From positions 19,729,560 through 19,793,559 of the forward strand of contig NC_135177.1 of NCBI RefSeq assembly GCF_041146795.1: a stretch of 64,000 nucleotides of DNA. The letters are read 5' to 3'. The notes below the pieces were generated by a model that was given only the letters and a program-made list of their open reading frames with translations, was not told the DNA's origin and searched no databases. Origin of the DNA: Maylandia zebra. Its lineage: Eukaryota > Chordata > Actinopteri > Cichliformes > Cichlidae. The position numbers and the translations under genes are program-made. This document shows, one piece after another, positions 10,949 through 21,278 of this stretch. Position 1 is the first letter of the stretch, and each line of letters begins with the position of its first letter.

Positions 10949-13900
10949 TTAATCCTTATATCTTGGATTTGGTTTGCACACACGACCAAAGCGTGTCCTG
11001 TAAACACCATCACTCTTGGAAGGTCTTGGAGAATGCAAAACATCAGAAGAGCTCTCAACATGAGTGCTGTCTTTAAACTGTTCTACATCATTGTTTTCAC
11101 CCACAACCTGCAGTCCATCATAATGATGATGATCAGTGTCTTTCTGAACAGTAACAGGCTCAGACACAGGCAATATGTGTCTGCGATTTCTCCTGTAAGT
11201 GTTTCCATCTGACTGTACCAGGTAGGATCTAGGTTCTTTACAAAGTTCCTTTACCACACCTGTGCGGTCATAACCCTGTGGGGTCTGTAACCTCACTACT
11301 TGTCCTTCGTTGAGAGGTGGAAGTGGTCGGCTGGATCTGTCATAACAGACCTTCTGAGTCAGTCTCTTGTTGAGTAGTTGGGCTTTCACTCTCTCAGATT
11401 CAAGGTGTTGTGGTTCGAGCAGTTTCGTTGTGATTGGGAGCGTAGTTCGAGTCTGTCTGGATAGAAGTCGTTCTGCAGAGGAACCCAGGTTCACATCACG
11501 TGGAACATTCCTGAGGTTCAGCAGGTTGAGAAATACATCAGTGCCATCTCTGTGTGATTTCTCCATCAGCTGTTTAGCACTGCGCACTGCTCTCTCAGCA
11601 AGCCCATTGGATTGAGGATACTCTGGACTGCTGGTGACATGTTGAAAGTCCCACTGTGAAGCGAAGTCTTTGAAACGCTGGCTTGTAAACTGCCTGCCAT
11701 TGTCTGAGATCAGAGTGTGTGGAGCACCATGAACTGAGAAGTGTCTTTTCAGCTTTTTGATGACTGTCGCTGATGTCAAATCCTTTAGCAGGTCAATCTC
11801 AAACCAGCCTGAGTATGAGTCGACTACTACTAAATAGTGCTGACAGTGCCACTCAAAGATATCTGTAGCCACAGTTGACCAAGGAAGCTCTGGAACTTCA
11901 TGCAGATGAAGGGGCTCTTTTTGTTGATGAGGTTTAGTGCTGTTACACACCGAGCAGGAAGTAACTGTTTGTTCAATATCTCTTGACATGAACGGCCAGA
12001 AGACGATCCCCCGTGCTCTCCGCTTGGTAGCTTCTACGCCGGGATGTCCTCTGTGCATGATGGTGATGTAGTCTCCTTGCAGTGATTTTGGGATCACAGC
12101 TTTGGAACCTTTAAGAATGATGCCATCATCCACAATCAGCTCATCCCTGAAAGGAAAATATGGATGAACTGCTGTGGGAAGGTTGTGGAGTCGTTGTGGC
12201 CAACCATGTTTGATGAACGAGCTGAGCGCTTGCAGTGTCTCATCCTTAGCTGTGTGTCCTTTAAGTTCCTCCAGGCGTGAAGAAGAGATGCAGCTCACCG
12301 TCATGACATCAAAGTTGTCCTCTTCTTCAGGCTGCTGGAAAGTGGAGCTGTTGGGAGCACGAGACAGTGTGTCAGCCAGATACATGTGTTTTCCACATTT
12401 ATATGTGAGGGTGATGTTGTATTTTTGGAGCCTTAACAACATCCTCTGTAATCTGGCTGGTGCAGCGTGAATAGGTTTCTTTAGTATGGTGACCAGTGGC
12501 TGATGGTCTGTTTCTACGACCACAGGCTTGCCATATATGTAGTCATGAAACTTTGTACATGCGAAAACAACAGCCAGCAGCTCCTTTTCTATCTGAGCAT
12601 ATCTGGTTTCAGTGTCTGTCAGAGTACGTGAAGCATATGCCACAGGTCGCCCTTCCTGTAAGCAAGCTGCACCAAGACCATACTGTGATGCATCGCACGT
12701 TAGTGTCACAGGTTTGCTGACATCATAATATGACAGAACAGGTGGATTAGACATGTGCTCTTTAAGTGCTTTGAACGCAGTCTGATGCTGTGTGTCCCAC
12801 ATCCACTCGCTGTCCTTGTGTGTGAGCTGTCGCAGAGGAGCTGACAGATGGCTGAAGTTTGGAATGAATTTTCCAAGATAATTGACCATCCCCAGGAACC
12901 TCTGCAGGGCTTGGACATCTGTTGGAACTGGCATCTCTCTGATTGCGGCTGTTTTGGAAGGGTCTGCTTTAAGCCCCTCGCTTGTGAAAATGTGTCCGAC
13001 ATAACTGACCTGATTCAGCCGGAATTTGCACTTTAATGGGTTTAGTCGCAGGTTTACTTCTCTGGCACGATCAAGGACTTTTCTCAGGTTGTCGTCATGT
13101 TCTTTCATGGTTCTTCCGCCGATGAGTATATCATCAACAATGATGGCACATGGATACCCAGCGAATATCTGCTCCATGGCTCTCTGAAACACCTCGCTGG
13201 CAGCGTTAAGACCAAAAGGCATTCTGAGGAACCTGAAACGACCAAAACAAGTGCTGAAGGTGGTTAGCATGGATGATTTTTGATCCAATGACACCTGCCA
13301 AAAAGAGTTCTTAGCATCCAAAACAGAGAACACAGTAGCGTTTGACATTATTGCAGCCACTTCTTCTACTGTGCGCATGGGATGGTGTGGTCTTTTCAGA
13401 GCAGTGTTTAAATCTCGAGGATTTATGCATATCCTGATTTCATCTTTGCCCTTCTTGTTGGTGGCTACCATGGAAGACACCCAGTCCGTCGGCTCTGAGA
13501 CGGGAGTAATGACGCCTAATTTCTCCATCCTGACCAGCTCTGCCTTGACCCTGTCTTTCATGGCCAAAGGGATGCGATGTGCTAGGCGAACAACTGGTTT
13601 CACATCTGGGTTCAGTGTCATGCGATAGGTGACTGGCAACCTCCCAAGCTCATCAGAAAATAAGTTGCTGTATTCTGTGATAAGCTGTTGTGACAGGTCA
13701 TCTGCAGACATGCTCAATTGGTGGACGTCATTGCTGAATGATACAAGTCCCATTTCTCTGCATGCACATAGTCCAAGTATTGGCTGAACATCTTCATTAA
13801 TAACAAAGAATGATAGCACATGTGGCTGCCCATGCAGAAAACACTGCAGCTTAATTACACCTGAGGTTGGAATCTTGCTGCCTCCAAATGCTACTAGGTT

Positions 13901-15004
13901 AACGGACTTGGGGTGTGCTTTCATTTGTTTATCTGCTCTTATAATGTTAACCGTTTTCTTGGGAAGCACATTACATTTAGCACCTGTGTCCACCTTCATT
14001 TCAACAGGAATCCCATTAATCTGCACGGTGACAAAAACTTCCTCTTTGTGTTCCACATCCACATCAGTCGCATGGATTGCATATTGCAGATTTACACCAT
14101 CAACGTAGAATGTGTCGTCTCCGCTGTCATCAGCTTGGTCTGGTTCCACATGATGAACTGACTTTCTGTGTCTTGCTACGTTTTGGGTAGGCCGAACAGC
14201 TCTGCACCGTTTCTTAAAGTGATTCCACTTTTTGCATGCATGACACTGCTGCCCAAAAGCTGGACATTTGCTCTTTTTTGCAGCATGAGCACCCCCACAG
14301 TTAGTACAGTTAGTGACATGCTGTGTTTCAGACCTGTCTCCTTGTATTTTCTTTTTATCTCCTCTGTGCTTTCTCGTAAATGTGGGCTGGAGCACATCAA
14401 CATTTGATGCAGATTGTTGAGGAAAAGCAAGTGTTTTATTATGCTCTTCAGTCATTTCATGAATCTGGCAGACAGATATGGCTTTTGCTAGCGTTAAATC
14501 ACTATCACGCAGTAGCACTTTCCTTAAATTGTCATTGTTGATACCACAAACTAGTCTGTCTCTTATTAGTTCTTCACTCAGATCACCAAATCTGCAGCTT
14601 TTTGCTTTAATCCGTAAATCACTTACATAGGATTCAACAGTCTCGCCAGTCCTCTGATTCCGCGTGTTGAACTTGTGTCTTTCCATCGTGACATTGGTTT
14701 GAGGGCTGCACGTTTCTCTGAATTTCCTTTTGAGGCACTCAGGATCCTCCTTCGATTCTGCAGGAATGAGGACTCGTCCTCCCTCGCCGGGCTCTCTCAC
14801 TTCTGGCGCGTAAACAAAAGACCGCTCCCGTTCTATAGCTTCGGGACCTGCTAAGTTGAGCAATATGTAGGCTTGTGTGCGCGCTGGCTTGTCAGAGTGT
14901 GCCGCCGCTATAAAAATGTCATACTCTTGCTCAAAAATGCGCCAATTTTCAGCAACATTACCATCGAAAACAAGCGGGTCGGGCCTCCTGAATCCTTCCG
15001 CCAT
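10949..15004 (-). CDS. Gag-Pol polyprotein of the Ty3/gypsy retrotransposon
   Basis: One uninterrupted frame of 1,351 codons fuses Gag and Pol. Order of parts: Gag (1 to about 230); two zinc knuckles, C233-C236-H240-C247 (atypical spacing) and C254-C257-H262-C267 (standard CCHC); aspartic protease with the D-T-G triad at 339-341; reverse transcriptase with D563 and the V-D-D box at 623-625; RNase H with D771, E806 and D833; integrase with zinc finger H984, H987, C1017, C1020 and core D1048, D1101, E1137 (35 residues between the last two, a DD35E spacing). All catalytic residues are present and there is no stop or frameshift, so the protein may be functional. No frameshift signal is needed because Gag and Pol share one frame. 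The single fused frame resembles the Mag/SURL branch of Ty3/gypsy, which is an inference. The start ATG lies just inside the primer-binding site at the right end. Confidence 0.95.
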   Translation of the reverse strand: MAEGFRRPDPLVFDGNVAENWRIFEQEYDIFIAAAHSDKPARTQAYILLNLAGPEAIERERSFVYAPEVREPGEGGRVLIPAESKEDPECLKRKFRETCSPQTNVTMERHKFNTRNQRTGETVESYVSDLRIKAKSCRFGDLSEELIRDRLVCGINNDNLRKVLLRDSDLTLAKAISVCQIHEMTEEHNKTLAFPQQSASNVDVLQPTFTRKHRGDKKKIQGDRSETQHVTNCTNCGGAHAAKKSKCPAFGQQCHACKKWNHFKKRCRAVRPTQNVARHRKSVHHVEPDQADDSGDDTFYVDGVNLQYAIHATDVDVEHKEEVFVTVQINGIPVEMKVDTGAKCNVLPKKTVNIIRADKQMKAHPKSVNLVAFGGSKIPTSGVIKLQCFLHGQPHVLSFFVINEDVQPILGLCACREMGLVSFSNDVHQLSMSADDLSQQLITEYSNLFSDELGRLPVTYRMTLNPDVKPVVRLAHRIPLAMKDRVKAELVRMEKLGVITPVSEPTDWVSSMVATNKKGKDEIRICINPRDLNTALKRPHHPMRTVEEVAAIMSNATVFSVLDAKNSFWQVSLDQKSSMLTTFSTCFGRFRFLRMPFGLNAASEVFQRAMEQIFAGYPCAIIVDDILIGGRTMKEHDDNLRKVLDRAREVNLRLNPLKCKFRLNQVSYVGHIFTSEGLKADPSKTAAIREMPVPTDVQALQRFLGMVNYLGKFIPNFSHLSAPLRQLTHKDSEWMWDTQHQTAFKALKEHMSNPPVLSYYDVSKPVTLTCDASQYGLGAACLQEGRPVAYASRTLTDTETRYAQIEKELLAVVFACTKFHDYIYGKPVVVETDHQPLVTILKKPIHAAPARLQRMLLRLQKYNITLTYKCGKHMYLADTLSRAPNSSTFQQPEEEDNFDVMTVSCISSSRLEELKGHTAKDETLQALSSFIKHGWPQRLHNLPTAVHPYFPFRDELIVDDGIILKGSKAVIPKSLQGDYITIMHRGHPGVEATKRRARGIVFWPFMSRDIEQTVTSCSVCNSTKPHQQKEPLHLHEVPELPWSTVATDIFEWHCQHYLVVVDSYSGWFEIDLLKDLTSATVIKKLKRHFSVHGAPHTLISDNGRQFTSQRFKDFASQWDFQHVTSSPEYPQSNGLAERAVRSAKQLMEKSHRDGTDVFLNLLNLRNVPRDVNLGSSAERLLSRQTRTTLPITTKLLEPQHLESERVKAQLLNKRLTQKVCYDRSSRPLPPLNEGQVVRLQTPQGYDRTGVVKELCKEPRSYLVQSDGNTYRRNRRHILPVSEPVTVQKDTDHHHYDGLQVVGENNDVEQFKDSTHVESSSDVLHSPRPSKSDGVYRTRFGRVCKPNPRYKD

Positions 15005-15010
15005 GTTGTT

Positions 15011-15028
15011 CCGTCGCTTCTGACACCA
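15011..15028 (-). other. Primer-binding site (tRNA-Leu type)
   Basis: Immediately inside the 5' LTR the minus strand begins TGGTGTCAGAAG. This matches the complement of the CCA-end of vertebrate tRNA-Leu(CAA) over the first 12 bases and then diverges. TGG complementary to CCA and adjacency to the LTR support the call. Confidence 0.75.
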
Positions 15029-15231
15029 TGTTGTATGTTCACCAGTATGATAATGATGAAGCAGTAATCTCAGTTAACGTGGTTTTATTAACCAGCACAG
15101 CAGCAGAGAACTTACATGCTTGGATTCAATAACGGAATGGCGCCTATACCACTCAAAACATACACACACCTACACGGAGGTACGGCAAGCGGATTAGGAC
15201 AAAATACCAAACTAACAGCAGGTTATCTACA
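15029..15231 (-). repeat. 5' LTR of the Ty3/gypsy element
   Basis: A 203-bp repeat, the partner of 10,463-10,665. Because the element is on the minus strand this copy would hold the promoter. CTGCT follows it at 15,232-15,236. Confidence 0.95.
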
Positions 15232-15236
15232 CTGCT

Positions 15237-16174
15237 GGTATTTACTGAACTCCAGCAGCGTCTCGCCTCTTGTGAAATGAATCTCACTCTAAAGTTCACT
15301 TCTGAGATGAGGGAGTCTTTCCCCACCCTGTTACATCTGAATTACTGTGATGGATCAGCAGCTAATATGAGCTTAAGTGCTATCATTTTTGCAAGCACGA
15401 CTCTATTTCCTAACAAAGCTGCTCTGTGGGGGTTTACCCATGAGTCTTTTATTCTGGTGAGTCACATCCTAATGATGCCTAAAAGCCTGCTATGCATGTC
15501 ATCCTCATTGGCAGACTGGATTTAGTGAAAGGACAGAGGAACATCTGCAACTTGAACTGCAGATGAGTTACAATAAAGGGCTTTCAGCTTCTGTCAATGT
15601 GGTTAGTGCAGCTTAGAGGGACATTAAACCATGTATAACTTAATTTGAAACCTACTGCTGACCAAAGATTTGTTGACAATTCTCTGGTACGCCTTAAATT
15701 TAAAAAAAAAAGAGAGAGAGAATGGGCTTCATAACAGTGCACAAGGGCTTTGAAAGGCTTACGTCTCAACAGCTTGGGAGGTGTGCTTTATCAAGCACTT
15801 GCTGACATTTATGATTATTTTGTGTTATTAATCACACGATTAATTGTGATATGAATGTGCTTGCCTTTGAGCATCTTTGTGTGTTATGCAGCTGATACGA
15901 GTCCAAACTTTTCCAAGCTTTTATTAATTACTTTTAGCTCATCGTGTGTGTTCGCTGCGTTACAAAAATCAAGTAGACGATAAAACATTTTTCATATTTT
16001 TTGGCATTTCGTAGCCTAAGCAGTTACTCAGATTCATAAATGATGAAAAGAAATTGCTGGCTGCAGGCTAAACTATGCCATCCCCCTATGTATTTTTCTT
16101 TCCTTTCTGTTCTGCACTCTATGTCACCATCCTATAATGGGCAAAAACACCCCCATATCACAGTAAGAGAAGAC
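15237..16174. other. Intergenic, no recognisable feature
   Basis: AT-rich sequence between two mobile elements. It has a short GA run near 15,708-15,720 and no gene signature. Confidence 0.45.
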
Positions 16175-17172
16175 TAGGGATGGGTACCGGTATCCGGTTC
16201 TGACATAAAGTAACCAGACCGAAAAGCAGCGCACATTTCGGTGCTTTATTTCGGTGCTTTTTTTTTCTTTCTGAGATGTCATGCACTTTGGATTCTAGCC
16301 AATCACTTTACCTTTGCAAGCGTAGTAGGCGGGCCCAGGTATGTACGTTCTTTTAGAGCAGATCTACAGATTAAAAATGCCCAAGGCCAAGCGGTCAAAA
16401 GTCTGGCTGTACTTCACAGCAAAAGATGCAAACTCAGCAGCCTGCAACAAGTGCTTTAAGATGATACTGTGCAAAGGAGGTAACACCTCGAATCTGATGA
16501 AACACCTGGCGATGCATAGCGGTTTTTTTTAAAGCAGAGAAATGCACCGTATTTGATAGCTTGCTGCGAGATCTCACACCCAGCACATCTACTGCGGGGT
16601 GGTGCCTGTTATCGGACCCGGAGTTAGCAACATCCCCCAAGAACCCAAAGAGTAGAGTCCTGGCCCCTAGCCCTGCCAGTGTAGCAGAAATGATGACGGA
16701 CGATGATGCAGCAGCAGCCGTTCTTCTCTGCGTGAGTAGCTTAATGTTGTTCGTGTGTAATTTGTTGAGTAGGCTCACCACGTTATTATATTAATGCATG
16801 TAAGGTGAACTAGCACGGCTGTCTTCTTGTTTGATGGCAGATACTCCCTTCACCCTGGCCAAAAAGGCTAAAATGATCAAAGAAAAAGTGGAAAACAGCT
16901 AAACATGAGAGATGTTTGGACAAAGTTTGTTTTTTCCATTGTTTAAGCACTGCTTCCAGCCAAGAGTGATACCATATATGCCCCATAGCTGCAGAAAAGG
17001 CTAACATTGTTATCTTTTTACAAAAAAATAGCTAAACATGAGAGGTTTTTGGACAAAGTTTGTGTTCTCCATTATTTAAGCACCGGTTCAGCACCGTTTA
17101 AGCACCGGCATCGTTTCAAAAGTACCGGTTTGGCACCGGTATCGGATAAAACCTAAACGATACCCATCCCTA
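16175..17172 (+). mobile_element. Non-autonomous hAT-type element with BED finger remnant
   Basis: The ends are inverted (TAGGGATGGGTA at the left and TACCCATCCCTA at the right), with ACCGGTATC-type motifs repeated inside both ends. The flanks are GAGAAGAC (16,167-16,174) and GACAAGAC (17,173-17,180), an 8-bp duplication with one mismatch. An 8-bp duplication and a BED-type zinc finger point to the hAT superfamily. No transposase catalytic region is present in about 1.0 kb, so the element is an internal-deletion derivative. Near the right end a block of about 65 bp (16,893-16,960) is repeated imperfectly (17,030-17,095). Confidence 0.8.
16377..16532 (+). pseudogene. BED-type zinc finger fragment of a hAT transposase
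   Basis: A 51-codon frame begins with ATG at 16,377. It contains a conserved W in a V-W-x-Y-F context, then C-x2-C (A-C-N-K-C), and H-x4-H (K-H-L-A-M-H) after a spacer, which is the BED finger arrangement. The frame ends in a run of eight T at about 16,523-16,530 followed by TAA. A different frame stays open downstream to about 16,790 and could be the displaced continuation. The catalytic and dimerisation domains of hAT transposases are not present. Confidence 0.65.
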
Positions 17173-17180
17173 GACAAGAC

Positions 17181-17884
17181 TAGTCTGTGAGTAAGAAAAC
17201 CAGGACAGCCAGTAAAGGTCATAAGACATCTGTCTCACTGAAGTGTTATGCTAATTTGTCATTACAGAACAACTGTGGGATTCACCCACCCATACTGAAA
17301 TATTCAATAGATGTTAGTCACCTCTTCATTTAGCCTTTTGTGTTTGAGGATTTTTTTAAACATTATCATGCAGACCCACTAAAGAGTCGCAGTGAGGCTG
17401 TACACAACTGCTTATATCATTCTATAAATCAATGAACTTCTGGTAGGCTCACTTTACTTTTACTGGCTTGTAGACCTATAATAACCCTGCATCCTCAGAT
17501 ATAGCTCTATGTGTTTTTTAGCTCTATCCAACTTATTTTACTATTATTAGTCACACTATCTGTAATGTTTTCATATAGAAAAATGAAATGATTAGTGAGA
17601 CATTAATATTGGTGAAAATTTCACTTGTAATATTGGAGAATATACTGTGTAATATATTAAAAAAAACCTAAAAAAAATCCTATTAAAAATTAATCTAATG
17701 GAAATATATGGAAATATTTATTTTTATTCTTTTCAGCTTGTCAATAATGGGATGTTGCTGTGATGCAAAAGGTTAGCATCTTGTCTCCCACAAACAAAAA
17801 CTACCTGGCTGCTTGACAATACGTTTTTTGACTATCTTAAAAGTTTTCTACAATATTTTAAATCAAGCTTTCTATAATATTTTT
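17181..17884. other. Intergenic, no recognisable feature
   Basis: AT-rich sequence with no gene or repeat identified. Confidence 0.4.
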
Positions 17885-18205
17885 TACTCCATACATCCAT
17901 TTTCACTACTTATTCATTTCACAATTGCGGTTGAGATGGAGCTCATCCCGACTGTCATAGAGTGAGATCCAGTTCTCTTGCAGGGCTGACTCAGAGAGAC
18001 AGACAGTCGTTCATTCTTACTCCCAATTTAGAATCACAATTAAAATAACATGAATGTCTTTGGACTGTAAAGAAGCCAGAGCACCCAGAGAGAGCTCACA
18101 CAGACACGAGAAAAACATGCAAATTCCACAAGAAAGGCCCCAGTCTGGATTCAAAACTAGAAACTTCTAGCTGTGAGGCAGTGGTCCTAACCATTGTCCT
18201 GCCAT
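17885..18205 (-). mobile_element. tRNA-derived SINE-like repeat, minus orientation
   Basis: The tail end 'catacatccattttcactac' lies at the left and the tRNA-like head ('ctgtgaggcagtggtcctaa') at the right. On the minus strand the head contains a box-B-like 'ggattcaaa' region. The internal block about hanging 'ctccgggtgctctggcttc'-type text of this widespread fish family is present in degenerate form around 18,070-18,100. The copy is old and diverged. Confidence 0.55.
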
Positions 18206-18602
18206 AGTAGAGGCTTTTCCTTTTTTTTAACGAACTATAAGCCAATATAAGTCTGTAACAAGCCATCAATTCTTTTTAAAGTTTTATACTTAGGTATTAA
18301 ATAATCTGACCACTCTAATCCTCAGCAGTTTGATTGAATTCTCTAATGGCAGAATCAAAATTTGCTTTGTAATTGTGTTAAACACTGTAATTACAAGTGT
18401 TATCATGTAGGAACAGGAACATCAGCACATAGTAGAATCACAGTACTTTTGCGCTACCAGAGTCTTTGCTCTGTACCAGGTTTATTGTTGGGCCTCAATG
18501 ATTTTGATGTGTACCTAAAAGATCATAAATAATTCAATCTTTCTGCGCAATCAGGCTGAGCATCCAAGTTTATAACTTAACAGCCATATTCTTCTCCATA
18601 TT

Positions 18603-18905
18603 AGGATGGCATGGTGGTGCAGTAGTTAGCACAGTTGGCTTCCACAAAGGTCCCAGGTTCAGATCCAATCTGGGTGCTTCCTGTGTGCAGTTTGTATCTT
18701 CTCCCTGTGTCAGCTAGGGTTCTCTCTGGGAACTCTGGTGTCCTCCCACAGTCCTAAAACATAAATAGGGTGAGTTTAATTGGCGATTCTAAATTAGCTG
18801 TAGGTGTGAATGTGAGAATAAGCCCTGCAGCAGATGGATGACCTATCACATGACAGCTGGAATATGCTTTGGAGTGGCCACCACGCTCTGCCATCCTCCC
18901 GGTAG
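18603..18905 (+). mobile_element. tRNA-derived SINE-like repeat, plus orientation
   Basis: The head 'ggcatggtggtgcagtagtt' is followed by a box-B-like 'ggttcagatcc' and the family's central block ending in 'ggtgtcctcccacagtccta'. It belongs to the same family as the copy at 17,885-18,205 but runs in the opposite direction, leaving about 400 bp between heads. Confidence 0.65.
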
Positions 18906-21278
18906 CCAGGTCCTGGTTCTTTTGTTTTTTTAGTGATTTCCGTGTCTACTAGAGAACAATTATGAGTTTTAATTAAAGAAGGCATATTTTAACAGTTATA
19001 TTTTTGAATTAATGGAAGCGTCACACATCCCCAGAAGCTATATTTTAAGTTTTAGCTCAAACTACCTCAGAGCTCTGTATATGTCGCAACTTCACTGCTA
19101 GCAGCTTAAATTCAGTTAAGCGGTTGCTACCCACACTCCTCACAGTATGAGGGCTTTGAGGAGCAGAAAGCAACTTTCTCTCTGAGGGGTAATTTTACAT
19201 GTAAGTAAAGCTAAAATGACAGCACAGCCATTGTCTCAAAGGTCTGTGTGCTGTGATTTTCTCACACAGTGAACAGGATTACGACTCTGACAGCGCAGAC
19301 CAGCATCTTGGGCCTCCGTAGTGTGACTGTCTCAGTGACGGTCAGCTGCTCTGGCAAGAGAAGCTGACTGAAAAATATGGAAATGAGAACAACTTTACTG
19401 TGAACTTGGCTGTTAAAAAACAGCATATGTGAGCATGGAGAGTAAAGGAGAAGCAAACTGATGTAAACAGCTGACAAAAAGCCAACTGAGTCTAACTTGC
19501 ACTGAGCACAAAATCACAGTAACCCACAGCCCTTTCTTTTTTTAATTGGTTTCCAATCTGCCTTAAAATTGATACTGTTTCTGATTGTTCTTCAATTTTG
19601 GCCTTACTCTAACACTGTTTTCTTCCAAGCTAATACATTTTTACCACAGTCACAGTGTAGTGTATGTCCTAATGTTATAATTTAGCAAGTGTCCTTCACT
19701 GAAAAAGGGTAACTATTGGAGCTCTAGTATCTAACACTGCTGTCATGCAGATGAAAGGCTGAGAAGTGGTTTTGTATAAGATGAAAGGCTTCCATGAAGG
19801 CAGACAGTGTTACAGACCTGTGCATAGCTGCTGTGATCTGTGGAAAGTGGATGAATAATCAGTGAAGATAAGGATAAACTGGCTAGATAAACACACAGAT
19901 AAAAAGATAACATTTAATTTGTTATAAATGACGTCTGTCTATAGATTCATTTCTTTCTGTGGAGGTTTCAGTAACACCATACAGCAATAATTTAGATACA
20001 AAATTTCACAAGCTACATACTGTCCTGCTGTTGGATACATGTATTTGTCTGTCTAGCCACTTTGATCCATTGTTGTGGCTGCATTTTGGACACCTTGCTT
20101 TGTCAGTGTAAACCACAGCCTGTGGTCTGGAGACAGAGGGATGGTGCAGGCCTGCAGGTTTCAGATGACCACTCCTTTGTCTGTCCAACACACACGGCTG
20201 TAGCCATCACGCTGCACAAAGCTTGCAAATGCAGAGAAGGTAATGCAATTAACCTTGTTGCTGCCTCATACTTAGCACGGAGATGTGGGATGTCTTATTA
20301 AATCCAAGAGGCCACAACTGAAATTTGTAATTATTTATAGATGTTTTTTCTCTTGCAGTCTAACTACAACTGCATGAAGAACCAATCAGTGTGCTTTTTA
20401 TATTTTTGAAACATGTTTATTTTGCATTACATATAGTTTGGAGCTAAAGCAGTTCCATAATTAATGTGTGGTTAAATTTACAGTAAACAAATCAACAACA
20501 CGGCATTTAAGACGATGTCAGGATTTGGTTTTATAATATCCTAATCCCAAATACTGTGGGATTTTAGGATGTTTGGGGAAAACATGCAGATGCCACTTAC
20601 TGGAAAAAGTACTGTGTAAGACATAATCAGCTGTAACACTAAAACGTCCTGCATTTCAGACGGAATCTCTCAGATGATCACTTAATACAGAAATGAACTC
20701 AAGCCAAATGGTCCTAAAAATCAGTACTGCTGTGCATCTTCAGAGAAGCTAATGACCTGCTGCTTTATGTGGAGTTTGCACAAACACTCAGTGTGCATGG
20801 GTTGTTAATCAGCCTTCCATACTATGACAAAGTGCCACTCACATTGCATTAGGAAAATGTGGCTTTATGTGTTGATGTGGTACACCAGGCACATAATGTT
20901 AATTAGACTGCGTGTTGTGTGTGGCAGTTGACTGAAGGTTGCTATTTCCTAAAAAGCCCCGACAATTTTTACACTCAGTTGAAGTGATGGTATTAAATTT
21001 CGCTGATGTTCTCACATCTGACTGCGTCTTCACATGTGACTCTTGTCTTTTCATTTCCCCATCAGCGTGAGGTTATATCATCCCCATTCAGTGTCATTTA
21101 GTCAGATAATGAAGCACAGGTTGAAATCCCACCTTAAAAAGACATGATACTGAGTATCAACAGGTAAATGCAGGTATAAATTCAGCTTGATTTGAATTTG
21201 AGCTTAACTTCAATTACAATAGTAACTTTAATTGTCATTTCAATCAGGAGCACTATTGAAAAGGAGATTAATACACTC
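18906..21278. other. Intergenic, no recognisable feature
   Basis: About 2.4 kb without gene or repeat that I can name. Short frames near 19,262-19,477 and 20,006-20,301 lack any family signature. Confidence 0.4.

Larger units (their letters stand above)
10463..15231 (-). mobile_element. Complete Ty3/gypsy LTR retrotransposon
   Basis: Two direct repeats of 203 bp (10,463-10,665 and 15,029-15,231) begin TGTTG and end CTACA on the plus strand, and flank one long minus-strand gag-pol frame. The 5-base sequence CTGCT lies immediately outside both ends (10,458-10,462 and 15,232-15,236), the expected target-site duplication. Next to the 5' LTR (right side) is a primer-binding site complementary to tRNA-Leu. 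Next to the 3' LTR (left side) is a purine-rich tract. By eye the two LTRs are identical, so the insertion is recent. No envelope-like frame is present, so this is a retrotransposon and not a retrovirus. Confidence 0.95.

Noticed and set aside
10898-14430. Plus-strand and other-frame open frames inside the retrotransposon
   Set aside because: They are shadows of the 1,351-codon minus-strand gag-pol frame.
10463-15231. Endogenous retrovirus
   Set aside because: There is no envelope frame, and the 203-bp LTRs and single gag-pol frame fit a Ty3/gypsy retrotransposon.
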